In this document: positions 34,204 to 43,304 of the stretch, piece after piece
How positions within the stretch are numbered: the first letter of the stretch is position 1
Layout of the letters: every line of letters begins with the position of its first letter
Position numbers and translations under genes: made by a program
The notes under the pieces: generated by a model
What the model saw: the letters and a program-made list of their open reading frames with translations, nothing else
Database searches by the model: none
What the model was told of the DNA's origin: nothing
DNA from: Rhodothermales bacterium
Lineage (GTDB): Bacteria > Bacteroidota > Rhodothermia > Rhodothermales > VXPQ01
Length of the DNA stretch: 64,000 nucleotides
Direction: 5' to 3'
Assembly: GCA_951812345.1 (NCBI GenBank)
Contig: OX638295.1
Coordinates: forward strand, 1,956,965 to 2,020,964

Positions 34204-34927
34204 GATGTCCTCACAATGTGCGTTAGTAAAGCCCGCGATTCAGGCAATGCGGCCAATGCGCCGGAACTTCGAAACAACCATCTCTGCTCCTGCCTCCGCC
34301 TCTGACCCACCCCGGCATGGTAAACGTAAGAAATGGAAAGCAGCGACGCATCTTTTTTAGGAAATTATCCGAAAAGATTGACGGATGCCTTGTCGGTTGC
34401 CTGCCGCCAACGTTCTGTATGGCGAGAATTTCCCTGCCATTGCGTCCGCCACACGGCCTATTTGCTCCGGCGTATCCAGATTTCTTATGCCTTGGCGACG
34501 CTTGCGACACCCCTTCCGACATGGAGTTTTTTCGATGCGCGCTTGTTCGCTCTCCCGCCGCCCACATAGGCCTCGTCAACCTCGACATGGAAAATTTTCG
34601 CCAGGAACTTGACAACCGACATCCGGTAATGTAATTTCACAGAGCCACCGCTAATTAATAGCGTCCTGAGCGCAAGTGCGCTGTGCGTTTCCAAGCTGTC
34701 ATCCTCAAAAAAGATGGTACACACGTACCCACTACCGGACCATGATTACAAATAAGCATCGAGCAACCCGTTTTGCAAATCATAACGATGCGTCTTTCGA
34801 CGCGCTCCATATCGGCCGTCGCATCGTAGCCCACCGCTTGCGCCGCACGTTCGCCTTTCTCCTTCGACCGGTGGCGGTTGCTTCGCTGGTCGCATCCGCA
34901 ACGGACGCAGAAGGGAACGGTTCTTCA
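34204..34927. other. Long gene-poor region with IS1595-type scrap
   Basis: About 720 bases between the divergent oxidoreductase and giant surface-protein genes. An IS1595/ISXO2-like transposase relic occupies about 34485-34590 on the reverse strand. Small palindromes occur near 34648-34662 (CGCTA / TAGCG) and 34672-34687 (AGCGCA / TGCGCT). In-frame codons from 34676 reach into the giant gene but read as low-quality sequence, so I assign the start at 34928. Confidence 0.6.
34485..34590 (-). pseudogene. IS1595/ISXO2-like transposase fragment
   Basis: Reverse strand, about 34 codons reading FHVEVDEAYVGG, then NKRASKKLHVGRG before a stop at 34485-34487. This matches the EVDE(T)Y(V/I)GG...NK...KKL..GRG segment around the first catalytic Asp of IS1595-family transposases. 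Sequence on both sides has lost resemblance, so it is a deep relic. Confidence 0.7.
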
Positions 34928-37900
34928 ATGAGAATCCGCTCTGCGCGACAAGGCATTGGCGCACTGATCGCCGCCGCCTTATTGCTCGGCTTCACGACAT
35001 CGGCGCAAGCCCAAGTGACGGCCGACGCAGGCATGGACCAGACCGTTGCAGAGGGTGCGACGGTGACCCTGAACGGTTCGGGTACGTCGACGGTCACGAA
35101 TCCCACACTGACCTACACCTGGGCAAACATCCGAGGAAGTATCACGCTGTCGAGTACCACGGAGCAGTCGCCGACGTTCACGGCGCCGAGTAATCTTCCG
35201 AACGACTCGTTGCTCCAGTTCGAGCTGACGGTGAGCGACGGGACTAACTCCGAGAAGGACACGGTCGATGTGACGGTCAATGCGGCTCCCAGTGCCAACG
35301 CAGGCAGCGACCAGACCGTTGCGGAGGAGGCAGCGGTGACGCTGAATGGGACCGCCACCGACCCCAGCATTCCTGCCGATAATCTGACCTACAGCTGGGC
35401 CTCCATCCTAGGAGGTATCACGCTGTCGAGTCCCACTGCGCAGATGCAGATGTTCACGGCGCCGAAGGATCTTTCGAGTGACTTGTTGCTCCAGTTCGAG
35501 CTGACGGTGTCAGACGGGATTAACTCCGTGAAGGACACGGTCGATGTGACGGTCAATGCGGCTCCTGTGGCCGACGCAGGCATGGACCAGACCGTTGCGG
35601 AGGAGGCAGCGGTGACGCTGAATGGGACCGCCACCGACCCCAGCATTCCTGCCGATAATCTGACCTACACCTGGGCAAACATCCGAGGAAGTATCACGCT
35701 GTCGAGTACCACGGAGCAGTCGCCGACGTTCACGGCGCCGAGTAATCTTCCGAACGACTCGTTGCTCCAGTTCGAGCTGACGGTGAGCGACGGGACTAAC
35801 TCCGTGAAGGACACGGTCGATGTGACGGTCAATGTGGCTCCTGTGGCCAGCGCAGGCAACGACACGACGGCGGTGGAGGGAGAGATTATGCAGCTGCAAG
35901 GTTCGGGCACGGACAACAGCTTCCCCCAGGATCAGCTGACCTACACCTGGGCCACCATCCGAGGAAGTATCACGCTGTCGAGTACCACGGCGCAGTCGCC
36001 GACGTTCACGGCGCCGAGTAATCTTCCGAACGACTCGTTGCTCCAGTTCGGGCTGACGGTGAACGACGGGCTGCAAGACTCCGCGGAGGACACAGTCGAT
36101 GTGACGGTCTATGCGGCTCCTGTGGCCGAAGCAGGCCGCGACACGACGGTGCTGGAGGGGGCGACGATGGTGACGCTGAGGGGTTCGGGTACGGCAAGTG
36201 ATGGCATTACTCCGCTGATCAACCCGACCTACGCCTGGACGGCTCCGGAGGGTATCACGCTCATGCCGGATAATACGGTGGCGGAGCCGACGTTCACGGC
36301 GCCGACGGGGTTTGGAAAGGACTCGGTGATGGTGTTCTGGCTGACGGTGAACGACGGGGTGCAAAACTCCGCGGCGGACTCGGCGTTGGTGACGGTCTGG
36401 GCGGCTCCTTTGGCTGAAGCAGGCCGCGACACGACGGTGGCGGAGGGGGCGACGATGGTGACGCTGAGGGGTTTGGATAGTAGGGTTGTTACGGCCAACA
36501 CGGCTGCCAATGCGACGGTGACCTACGCATGGACGCCTCCGGCGGGGATCACGCTCACGGATAATAATGTGGCGGAGCCGACGTTCGACGCGCCGGCTGG
36601 GTTTACTATGTCGGACTCGGTGCTGACGTTCTGGCTGACGGTGAACGACGGGCTGCAAAACTCCGCGGCGGACTCGGCGGTGGTGACGGTCAATGTGGCT
36701 CCTGTGGCCAACGCAGGCGTCGACACGACGGTGGCGGAGGGATCGACGGTGACGCTGAACGGGAGTCAAAGCTACGACCTCAGCGACCCCGAGGATGCGT
36801 TGACCTACACCTGGAGCTCCCGCGACGGTATCACGCTGTCGAACGCCGCGGCGCAGAATCCGACGTTCACGGCGCCGGATGAGTTTGAAGAGGACTTGAT
36901 GACGCTGGTGTTCAGTCTGACGGTGAACGACGGGCGGCAAGACTCCGAGGAGGACATAGTGGTGGTAACGGTCAAGCCGGCTCCTGTGGCCGACGCAGGC
37001 CCAGACCAGACGGCGGTGGCGGAGGGGGCGACGGTGACGCTGGACGGGAGTGGAAGCACGAACAACCTGAATAGCGGTCCGCTTGAATACACCTGGGAGT
37101 CCTCGGATAATAATATCTCGCTGGATTCCCCGACGACGATGACGACGACGTTCACGGCGCCGACGGGGCTTGAAGAGGACTTGGTGGTGACGGTCTGGCT
37201 GAGGGTGAGCGACGGGGTGAACACCTCCGCGAGGGACACGGTGGTGGTGACGGTCAAGCCGGCTCCTGTGGCCGACGCAGGCCCAGACCAGACGGCGGTG
37301 GCGGAGGGGGCGACGGTGACGCTGGACGGGAGTAACAGCATGAACAACCTGAATAGCGATCCGCTTGAATACACCTGGGACTCCCGGGATGCGGTGTTGA
37401 ATTCCACGACGACGATGACGACGACGTTCACGGCGCCGACGGGGCTTGAAGAGGACTTGGTGGTGACGGTCTGGCTGAGGGTGAACGACGGGGTGAACCA
37501 CTCCGCGGCGGACACGGTGCTGGTGACGGTCAAGCCGGCTCCTGGGGCCGACGCAGGCCCCGACCAGACGGTGGCGGAGGGGGCGACGGTGACGCTGGAC
37601 GGGAGTAACAGCATGAACAACCTGAGCAATGAGTTGGTGGCCTTCGACTGGGATTTTCCGGAGGGTATCACGCTGTCCGATAGTACGGTGGCTATGCCGA
37701 CGTTCGAGGCGCCGACGGGGCTTTTGAAGGACTCGGTGCTGACGTTCACGCTGACAGTGAACGACGGGGTGAACGACTCCGAGGCGGACATAGTGCTGGT
37801 GACGGTGTCGAAGGACAAAGCGGTGCTGATCGCGTTCTACGATTCGACCAACGGGGGCGATTGGGAAAGAAGTGACAACTGGGGCACTAACGCCGCCCTC

Positions 37901-40741
37901 GATACGTGGTTCGGCGTCTCCACCGACGACGCCGGACGGGTGGATTCTCTGAGCCTCCATGAAAACTCCCTGGAGGGTTCGATCCCGGCGATGCTGGGCG
38001 AATTGACCAACCTCACGACACTTACTCTCAATAACAACAGGCTGACGGGGGCGATCCCGGCGGAGCTGGGCGACTTGACCAACCTTGAAGAACTGTATCT
38101 CCACCAAAACTCCCTGTCGGGTTCGATCCCGGCGGCGTTGGGCAACTTGACCAGCCTAAAATATCTGATTCTCAGGCTCAACTCCCTGTCGGGTTCGATC
38201 CCGGCGGAGTTGGGCGACTTGACCAACCTCGAGAGACTGCGTCTCGAGGATAACTCCCTGACGGGTTCGATCCCGGCGGCGTTGGGCAACTTGACCAACC
38301 TCACGCACCTGGATCTCCACAACAACGACCTGACGGGGCCGATCCCGGCGGAGTTGGGCAAACTGACCAACCTCGAGAGACTGCGTCTCGAGGATAACTC
38401 CCTGACGGGCTCGATCCCGGCGGAGTTGGGCTACTTGACCAACCTCGATAGACTGTGGCTCCACAACAACGACCTGACGGGATCGATCCCGGCGGCGTTT
38501 AGCAACTTGAGCAATCTCACGCACTTGTATGTCGACAACGGGCTGTGCGTGCCGGGAGATACCGAATTCCAGGAATGGCTTGGCTATCTCGAGGAATTCT
38601 CAGGCGACAGCGATAACATCTGCATTGTCGCCGTGCCGGCGGTTCGATCCAGGATTCTCCGCGTGGGTGGAGGGCCCGTTACCATTGACCTGGATAAAGA
38701 GTATCCGTACGATTTGGGGGCAGACTGGAGTATACGTCACTACCGCGTGGGGGACGACGACCCGGTGAACAATCCCGGCCATTCGTTTACGGTCGAGTCG
38801 TACGCCAACGTCGTCCTTACCGGCAATGAGCTCACCTTGGATCCGATTTCGGCAGGCGCATTCGAGCTCGCTGCGGATCCGGATGCGAGTGTGGAGGGCG
38901 ACGAGAAACTCATCCTTGTGGAAGTGATGTCCGCCGATGCGCCCGTGCTGATACGAGAGGATATTGCCGGGGGAGAAGAGTACAATGCGCAAGCCCAGAG
39001 CCATACGGATCCGGTAATGCTGACGACAAGAGAGGTAGAGAAAATGTCGAAGACACTGGAGCTTCGCGATTACTTCTACGATCCGAACCATGTCTCCCTG
39101 ACCTACGAAGCCAGCGCCGATAAAGTGGGCGCTGGCGACGATGCGGTCGATATCGTAACGGCGACGGTATCGGGTTCCAAGCTGACGATCGCACTTACGG
39201 ACCAGGCGCAAGGTGGCGAATCGACCAACGTTTGGGTGACTGCGACGGACGGCGCCGGCGAATATGCCCGGTTGCAAGTTGTTGTGGCCGTGTCCGGGAC
39301 AACCGGACCGTATGTCGTAGCGCCGCTTGCGGATTGGACATTGCGGGAAGACGACGATACGGACACCACGATCGGCGATCTGGGCGACGGATTCGTGGAT
39401 GACGACCTGGGCGGGCGTTCGCTGGAGTTGACGATCGACATCGATGACGATACGGCCATAAAAGTGGGCGACGGCGACCGCTTTACGTGGGTTACGGAGT
39501 ACATGACGGCGACAGTCGATCTGGCTGAGGAGACCTTGACCGTCCGTCCGCTTAGGAAGGGCGCGAACACCTTTACGGTGACCGCCACGGACAAGGGAGA
39601 GCCGACGTACGTCTGTCCTGCCGGGTATGTGACAAACGACAATCCTGTAACGGCAACCTCTACCTGTACGAAGGACGGCGAGCCGGACGAGACCGCCAAA
39701 GCGGGGTATCCGGACGCCCAATCCATATCGGATTCCTTCACGGTGACGATCGTGAGCGAGACTACGCCGGCCGTAGCGCAGGCTATTCCTGACCAGGAAC
39801 TGGATGCCGACGGCGACGCCGCAACGGTGGATCTGGCGGATTTGAACGGCGACGCAGCCGGCGAGCCGGCTGCGTTCGGAGATCCTGCGATGAGCGGCCT
39901 CACGTATACGGCGAGCAGTGCGGACAGCACCGTGGTGGAGGTAGCCGTGCAGGGCTCCGTCATAACGCTTACGCCCGTGTGGCGTACGGACGAGGCATCT
40001 ACCGACGTTACGGTGGTGGCTACGAACCCGAACGAAGAAGCCATCTCGCAAAGCTTCGACGTGACGGTCCACGGCGCCACGTTCCCGGTCGTGCGGACCG
40101 TCATCGAGGATATTACGCTGAATACGGGCGATCCTGCGACGGTTCTGGATTTACGGAATCTGTCGGGCGGAAAAGAGGCCGATCCCGCTTTCCTGGATCC
40201 GAATGCGAGAGCGGGCGACGGGCTTCCCGGAGGGTTGCTCTACGAGATGGATGTGTCGGCCGATCACATATCGCCGTCGAGCACCGCGACCTATGTGATC
40301 ACCTCGGCCATGGAGTTGACGCTGGATCCATCCGAGGCCACGCTGACGATCTTGCCGCTCGGGCACAACTCGGCCCAGGTCACGCTTACGGCGACCGATC
40401 GCGAGAAGGAGGAGGTTTCGCAGACCTTTACGGTCGACGTGATTTCGGTTACCGGCACGGAAGACGAGGAACTGCCGACGGAGGTTGAACTCTCTCGGAA
40501 CTACCCGAACCCGTTCAACCCGCAAACGACCATAGACTACGCTTTGCCGCAGGCGGGCGACGTGAGCCTGATCGTATACGACATGCTGGGGCGCGAGGTG
40601 GAGGTGCTCGTCGACGGTCCGAAGACGGCAGGTCGTCACACGGTGCGTTTCGGTGCGAACGACTTGCCGAACGGCGTCTACGTGTATCGCCTGGCGGCGG
40701 GCGAGAAGACGATCGTGCGCACGATGGTTCTTGTCAAGTAA
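34928..40741 (+). CDS. Giant secreted protein: ten PKD-like repeats, leucine-rich repeats, T9SS sorting domain
   Basis: The protein is 1937 residues. A clean signal peptide (MRIRSARQGIGALIAAALLL, cleavage near AQA, residue 28) argues for this start over in-frame ATGs at 34676 and 34742. Ten Ig/PKD-like repeats of about 92 residues follow (about 29-960), each of the form ADAGxDQTVAEGATVTLxGS...YTW...FTAP...LTVNDG...DTVxVTV. Eight plant-type leucine-rich repeats of 24 residues (about 1000-1205, LxxNxLTGSIPAxLGxLTNL) come next, then cadherin/Ig-like modules. The C-terminal T9SS domain (about 1847-1937) has NYPNPFNPQTTIDYALP and ends in the basic MVLVK. Likely an outer-surface adhesin or matrix-binding protein. 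Stretches of repeats are identical at the DNA level. Confidence 0.9.
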   Translation: MRIRSARQGIGALIAAALLLGFTTSAQAQVTADAGMDQTVAEGATVTLNGSGTSTVTNPTLTYTWANIRGSITLSSTTEQSPTFTAPSNLPNDSLLQFELTVSDGTNSEKDTVDVTVNAAPSANAGSDQTVAEEAAVTLNGTATDPSIPADNLTYSWASILGGITLSSPTAQMQMFTAPKDLSSDLLLQFELTVSDGINSVKDTVDVTVNAAPVADAGMDQTVAEEAAVTLNGTATDPSIPADNLTYTWANIRGSITLSSTTEQSPTFTAPSNLPNDSLLQFELTVSDGTNSVKDTVDVTVNVAPVASAGNDTTAVEGEIMQLQGSGTDNSFPQDQLTYTWATIRGSITLSSTTAQSPTFTAPSNLPNDSLLQFGLTVNDGLQDSAEDTVDVTVYAAPVAEAGRDTTVLEGATMVTLRGSGTASDGITPLINPTYAWTAPEGITLMPDNTVAEPTFTAPTGFGKDSVMVFWLTVNDGVQNSAADSALVTVWAAPLAEAGRDTTVAEGATMVTLRGLDSRVVTANTAANATVTYAWTPPAGITLTDNNVAEPTFDAPAGFTMSDSVLTFWLTVNDGLQNSAADSAVVTVNVAPVANAGVDTTVAEGSTVTLNGSQSYDLSDPEDALTYTWSSRDGITLSNAAAQNPTFTAPDEFEEDLMTLVFSLTVNDGRQDSEEDIVVVTVKPAPVADAGPDQTAVAEGATVTLDGSGSTNNLNSGPLEYTWESSDNNISLDSPTTMTTTFTAPTGLEEDLVVTVWLRVSDGVNTSARDTVVVTVKPAPVADAGPDQTAVAEGATVTLDGSNSMNNLNSDPLEYTWDSRDAVLNSTTTMTTTFTAPTGLEEDLVVTVWLRVNDGVNHSAADTVLVTVKPAPGADAGPDQTVAEGATVTLDGSNSMNNLSNELVAFDWDFPEGITLSDSTVAMPTFEAPTGLLKDSVLTFTLTVNDGVNDSEADIVLVTVSKDKAVLIAFYDSTNGGDWERSDNWGTNAALDTWFGVSTDDAGRVDSLSLHENSLEGSIPAMLGELTNLTTLTLNNNRLTGAIPAELGDLTNLEELYLHQNSLSGSIPAALGNLTSLKYLILRLNSLSGSIPAELGDLTNLERLRLEDNSLTGSIPAALGNLTNLTHLDLHNNDLTGPIPAELGKLTNLERLRLEDNSLTGSIPAELGYLTNLDRLWLHNNDLTGSIPAAFSNLSNLTHLYVDNGLCVPGDTEFQEWLGYLEEFSGDSDNICIVAVPAVRSRILRVGGGPVTIDLDKEYPYDLGADWSIRHYRVGDDDPVNNPGHSFTVESYANVVLTGNELTLDPISAGAFELAADPDASVEGDEKLILVEVMSADAPVLIREDIAGGEEYNAQAQSHTDPVMLTTREVEKMSKTLELRDYFYDPNHVSLTYEASADKVGAGDDAVDIVTATVSGSKLTIALTDQAQGGESTNVWVTATDGAGEYARLQVVVAVSGTTGPYVVAPLADWTLREDDDTDTTIGDLGDGFVDDDLGGRSLELTIDIDDDTAIKVGDGDRFTWVTEYMTATVDLAEETLTVRPLRKGANTFTVTATDKGEPTYVCPAGYVTNDNPVTATSTCTKDGEPDETAKAGYPDAQSISDSFTVTIVSETTPAVAQAIPDQELDADGDAATVDLADLNGDAAGEPAAFGDPAMSGLTYTASSADSTVVEVAVQGSVITLTPVWRTDEASTDVTVVATNPNEEAISQSFDVTVHGATFPVVRTVIEDITLNTGDPATVLDLRNLSGGKEADPAFLDPNARAGDGLPGGLLYEMDVSADHISPSSTATYVITSAMELTLDPSEATLTILPLGHNSAQVTLTATDREKEEVSQTFTVDVISVTGTEDEELPTEVELSRNYPNPFNPQTTIDYALPQAGDVSLIVYDMLGREVEVLVDGPKTAGRHTVRFGANDLPNGVYVYRLAAGEKTIVRTMVLVK
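35014..37812 (+). repeat. Ten tandem ~276-bp PKD-like coding repeats
   Basis: Direct tandem repeats inside the giant gene. Repeats 1 and 3 share about 140 bases without a difference (35112-35253 and 35664-35805). Repeats 2 and 3 share their first third, and repeats 8 and 9 share GTGGCCGACGCAGGCCCAGA and the following bases. Differences cluster elsewhere, which points to recent duplication or gene conversion. Confidence 0.85.
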
Positions 40742-40782
40742 AAAACGGCAGCCGAAGTTGTCTCTCGGCTTATGCTCAACAA

Positions 40783-40816
40783 AGGGTTCCCGTTGCCGTA
40801 CGGCGGCGGGGACCCT
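40783..40816 (+). terminator. Long hairpin after the giant gene
   Basis: AGGGTTCCCGTTGCCGT and ACGGCGGCGGGGACCCT pair over 17 positions if three G-U pairs are allowed. It begins 42 bases past the stop codon. The T-tract afterwards is poor, so termination is probable but not certain. Confidence 0.6.
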
Positions 40817-40996
40817 TGCCGTTTATGAGCGATGGAGTGGCTAAAGACGGCGCTCATAATGCGGTCCGAGGGGGTCCGCATCCGAACCGGATGGCCCCGG
40901 AGGGCGCATCCTTTTTTGCAATTTTCGTGAAAACAAAATTTTTTTCGCTTTAATCTATTACAACAGGAATGAAAGCGCTTCCTGTATAAAAAAAAT

Positions 40997-41025
40997 TTGC
41001 CTTACAACATTCCGTGCAGTATAAT
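40997..41025 (+). promoter_or_regulatory. Sigma70-like promoter of the leader RNA
   Basis: TTGCCT (40997-41002), a 17-base spacer and a perfect TATAAT (41020-41025). Transcription would begin near 41032. The box quality is far better than in most Bacteroidota promoters, so it is worth testing. Confidence 0.7.
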
Positions 41026-41031
41026 TGCGCC

Positions 41032-41374
41032 TTACTTGTGCAAGGGCGCTTATTCAACGACTTGAATTCCCGAGCCCGGCGCAGTACAACCAAAACCATA
41101 CGCGTTCCCGTGCCCATGCATGGTTTCATTCATACGGCGGATCCTTCTACCTCCTTTGCGCCCTGTGCGTACAAGGATCGCCTGCCGGTGAATATGCTAA
41201 TGCGTATATCTTTATGTATGTGTATGCAGGGCATGACCCGCACTACGAAACCTCTGGAGGGATCAGGACAAACCTGACGATCCTGTACTACCTGAGAATG
41301 CGCAGTCGATGCGCGCACTTGACGGTCGCCCAAGATACCAACCCGCTTCCCCTCAAAGGTAAGCGGGTTTTTTT
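41032..41374 (+). ncRNA. Candidate structured leader RNA or stand-alone ncRNA upstream of sulfite reductase
   Basis: Between the promoter and the intrinsic terminator, several stems are visible. GGGCG (41044-41048) pairs with CGCCC (41327-41331) as a closing helix, flanked by CTT/AAG. AAACCAT pairs with ATGGTTT (41093-41099 with 41120-41126). GATCCTTCTAC pairs with GTACAAGGATC (41140-41150 with 41169-41179, one C-C mismatch). GGAT/CAGG pairs with CCTG/ATCC (41260-41267 with 41273-41283, three-base bulge). It looks like a multi-branched RNA closed by a P1 helix. I could not match it to SAM, TPP or cobalamin riboswitches, RNase P, tmRNA, SRP RNA or 6S RNA. A cis-acting switch for cysteine or siroheme genes is the likeliest reading. 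Confidence 0.5.
41340..41374 (+). terminator. Intrinsic terminator / attenuator before sulfite reductase
   Basis: AACCCGCTT (41340-41348) pairs with AAGCGGGTT (41361-41369) and is followed by a run of T. It lies 58 bases before the sulfite reductase ATG, the usual place for an attenuator. The earlier GACCCGC (41235-41241) could pair with the 3' arm as an alternative fold. Confidence 0.82.
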
Positions 41375-41432
41375 GTGACCGTTTTTCGGCTTCTCGCACG
41401 CTTCGAGTGTTTATACCCACACCCCTTGATAT

Positions 41433-43304
41433 ATGTCTTCCAAAAAAATAAAAACAGGAAAACCTGTCCTTCCGACTCCGATCCCGCAACAAACCGACGC
41501 GCAGGGAGGCGGGCAGAAAAAGTCCTCCCTGTTGCCCGACAAGAGAAAAGGCGGTCCGGATTCAGGGGATCAGGTCAGGGCGCCGCGGTCGTTGGGGTTG
41601 GAGCATATAAAAACCGCCGGACGGAACCTGCGCGGAAACCTGCTGGAAAACCTCCGCGATTCCGCCGAACACTTCGACGAAACGGGAAAACAGCTCCTGA
41701 AATTCCACGGAATCTACCAGCAACGAGATCGGGACAATAAAAAGGGGGGCAAGCGATATATGTTCATGGTGCGTTCGCGAATCCCTTCCGGGCGCCTCAC
41801 GGCAGACCAGTATCTGGTGCACGATATGCTTGCCGATCGCTATGGCAACGGAACGCTTCGCATCACAACCCGACAGGGAATTCAGTTGCACGGCGTAATC
41901 AAGACAAATCTGAAGGGTACGCTGCGCGCGATCAACGATATCCTGCTGACGACCCTCGCCGCATGCGGCGATGTAGTGCGAAATACGATGTTGTCGCCCG
42001 CCCCGGCCACCCATCCCGTGCACGAAGCGATCGAACTCGAAGTAAATCGCTTGGCGGAAGCTTTGCTACCCCGGACGCGCGCCTATCACGAAGTGTGGCT
42101 CGAAGGCGATAAAGTGTATAACAGCCTCTCCGAAACGATCCGGGAACGCCCCGTGAACGATCGCCGGGAAATAACAAACGAAGAGCCGCTGTACGGCCAA
42201 GCGTATCTGCCGCGAAAATTTAAAATAGGCGCAGCCTATCCCGGCGACAATAGCATCGATGTTTATACGCAGGATGTGGGTCTTATCGCCATCGTCGAAA
42301 ACGAAACGCTCGCCGGATTTAACCTGCTCGCCGGGGGCGGACTGGGTATGACCCACAAGAAGCCGCAAACGTACCCTCGTCTGGGAAGCCCGGTCGGTTT
42401 CGTGCCCACCTCGAAACTGATCGAGGTCGCAAGCGCCATCGTCACGATACAGCGAGATCATGGAGATCGAACGAACCGACGTCATGCCCGCATGAAATAT
42501 CTGATCGACGATTGGGGACTCGACCGGTTCGTTCGCGAATTGGAAAGGCGGCTTGGCTATTCTCTCGAACCGCCGCGGAACACCGGCCCGCTGGAGAACA
42601 ATCTGTACCTTGGCTGGCGAAAACAACTGAACGGACGCTGGTTTTTCGGCCTTTCCGTAGAAAACGGGCGCATCATGGATACGGACAGGGTCCGACTCAA
42701 ATCAGGATTGAAAGCGATTGTCGAGCGGTTTCGACCCGGAGTACGACTCACCCCCAATCATGACATCCTGCTCACCGACCTGGACGGAGCCGTACGCACG
42801 GAATTGAACGATCTGCTCGACAAGTACGGTATTGTCCGCCCTGCCAAACTGTCGAATGCCCGGAAATACTCCATGGCCTGTCCGGCGCTGCCGACCTGCG
42901 GTCTTGCGCTGAGCGAGTCCGAGCGGGTCCTGCCCAAGGTGATCGACCTCCTCGAGAAAGAACTGGAAAAGCTGGGCTTGCAGGACGAACTCCTGTCGAT
43001 CCGCATGACCGGCTGCCCCAACGGGTGCGCCCGCCCTTACGTAGCCGATATCGGACTTGTGGGGCGATCTCGCGATCGATACGCACTGTTCCTCGGAGGG
43101 CGATCCGACGGTACACGCCTGAACAAACTTTTCAAAGACCTTGTGCCGCTCGACGAGATTGTCCCCGTACTCCGCCCTGTTTTGTATGCGTTTCTAAAAG
43201 AAAAGCAGGCCGGAGAGCAATTCGGCAACTACTGCGCACGAATCGGAAACGAAGAACTTGACCGGATCGCCGAAAAATATCGAAACCATGCACAACCGAC
43301 CTGA
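41433..43304 (+). CDS. cysI: Assimilatory sulfite reductase hemoprotein
   Basis: The 623-residue protein reduces sulfite to sulfide with six electrons at a siroheme-4Fe4S centre. The four cluster Cys are at 483 and 489 (ACPALPTCGLALSESER) and 528 and 532 (MTGCPNGCARPYVADIGLVG). The substrate/siroheme half is marked by RITTRQGIQLHGV and RTNRRHARMKYLID. A long Lys- and Gln-rich N-terminus (about 1-50) is unusual. No cysJ flavoprotein gene is near, so electrons may come from ferredoxin. It heads a five-gene forward operon with the siroheme and APS-reduction genes and sits behind the terminator-bearing leader. There is no clear ribosome binding site before the ATG. Confidence 0.95.
   Translation: MSSKKIKTGKPVLPTPIPQQTDAQGGGQKKSSLLPDKRKGGPDSGDQVRAPRSLGLEHIKTAGRNLRGNLLENLRDSAEHFDETGKQLLKFHGIYQQRDRDNKKGGKRYMFMVRSRIPSGRLTADQYLVHDMLADRYGNGTLRITTRQGIQLHGVIKTNLKGTLRAINDILLTTLAACGDVVRNTMLSPAPATHPVHEAIELEVNRLAEALLPRTRAYHEVWLEGDKVYNSLSETIRERPVNDRREITNEEPLYGQAYLPRKFKIGAAYPGDNSIDVYTQDVGLIAIVENETLAGFNLLAGGGLGMTHKKPQTYPRLGSPVGFVPTSKLIEVASAIVTIQRDHGDRTNRRHARMKYLIDDWGLDRFVRELERRLGYSLEPPRNTGPLENNLYLGWRKQLNGRWFFGLSVENGRIMDTDRVRLKSGLKAIVERFRPGVRLTPNHDILLTDLDGAVRTELNDLLDKYGIVRPAKLSNARKYSMACPALPTCGLALSESERVLPKVIDLLEKELEKLGLQDELLSIRMTGCPNGCARPYVADIGLVGRSRDRYALFLGGRSDGTRLNKLFKDLVPLDEIVPVLRPVLYAFLKEKQAGEQFGNYCARIGNEELDRIAEKYRNHAQPT

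Larger units (their letters stand above)
40817..41432. other. Gene-free region carrying the structured leader
   Basis: About 600 bases with no supportable protein gene. 40918-40996 is AT-rich and includes TGAAAGCGCTTCCT (40970-40983), resembling a LacI/GalR-family operator, within a hairpin (ACAGGAA / TTCCTGT). A promoter, the structured RNA candidate and its terminator follow and are listed separately. Confidence 0.6.

Noticed and set aside
35014-37812. Regular repeats considered as a CRISPR array
   Set aside because: The units are about 276 bp, in frame and translate to PKD-like domains; there are no short spacers.
35510-38107. An 865-codon reverse-strand open frame opposite the giant surface protein
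   Set aside because: It is rich in Arg, His and Val with repeating units that mirror the PKD repeats of the forward strand. There is no signal, domain or ribosome site. It is a by-product of biased third positions in a repetitive gene.
40970-40983. LacI/GalR-type operator TGAAAGCGCTTCCT
   Set aside because: It matches a loose consensus at a single site with no adjacent LacI-family gene. It could be chance and is kept only as a remark on the region.
41250-41290. Possible SAM-I riboswitch core (TGGAGGGA followed by a small stem)
   Set aside because: The GGCCC and GCAACC elements, the K-turn and the AUAAG closing strand expected in SAM-I are missing, so I treat the RNA as unassigned.
41025-41378. 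A 117-codon open frame within the leader region
   Set aside because: It starts inside the -10 box, ends in the terminator stem, lacks a ribosome site and shows no domain. The RNA-structure explanation fits better.
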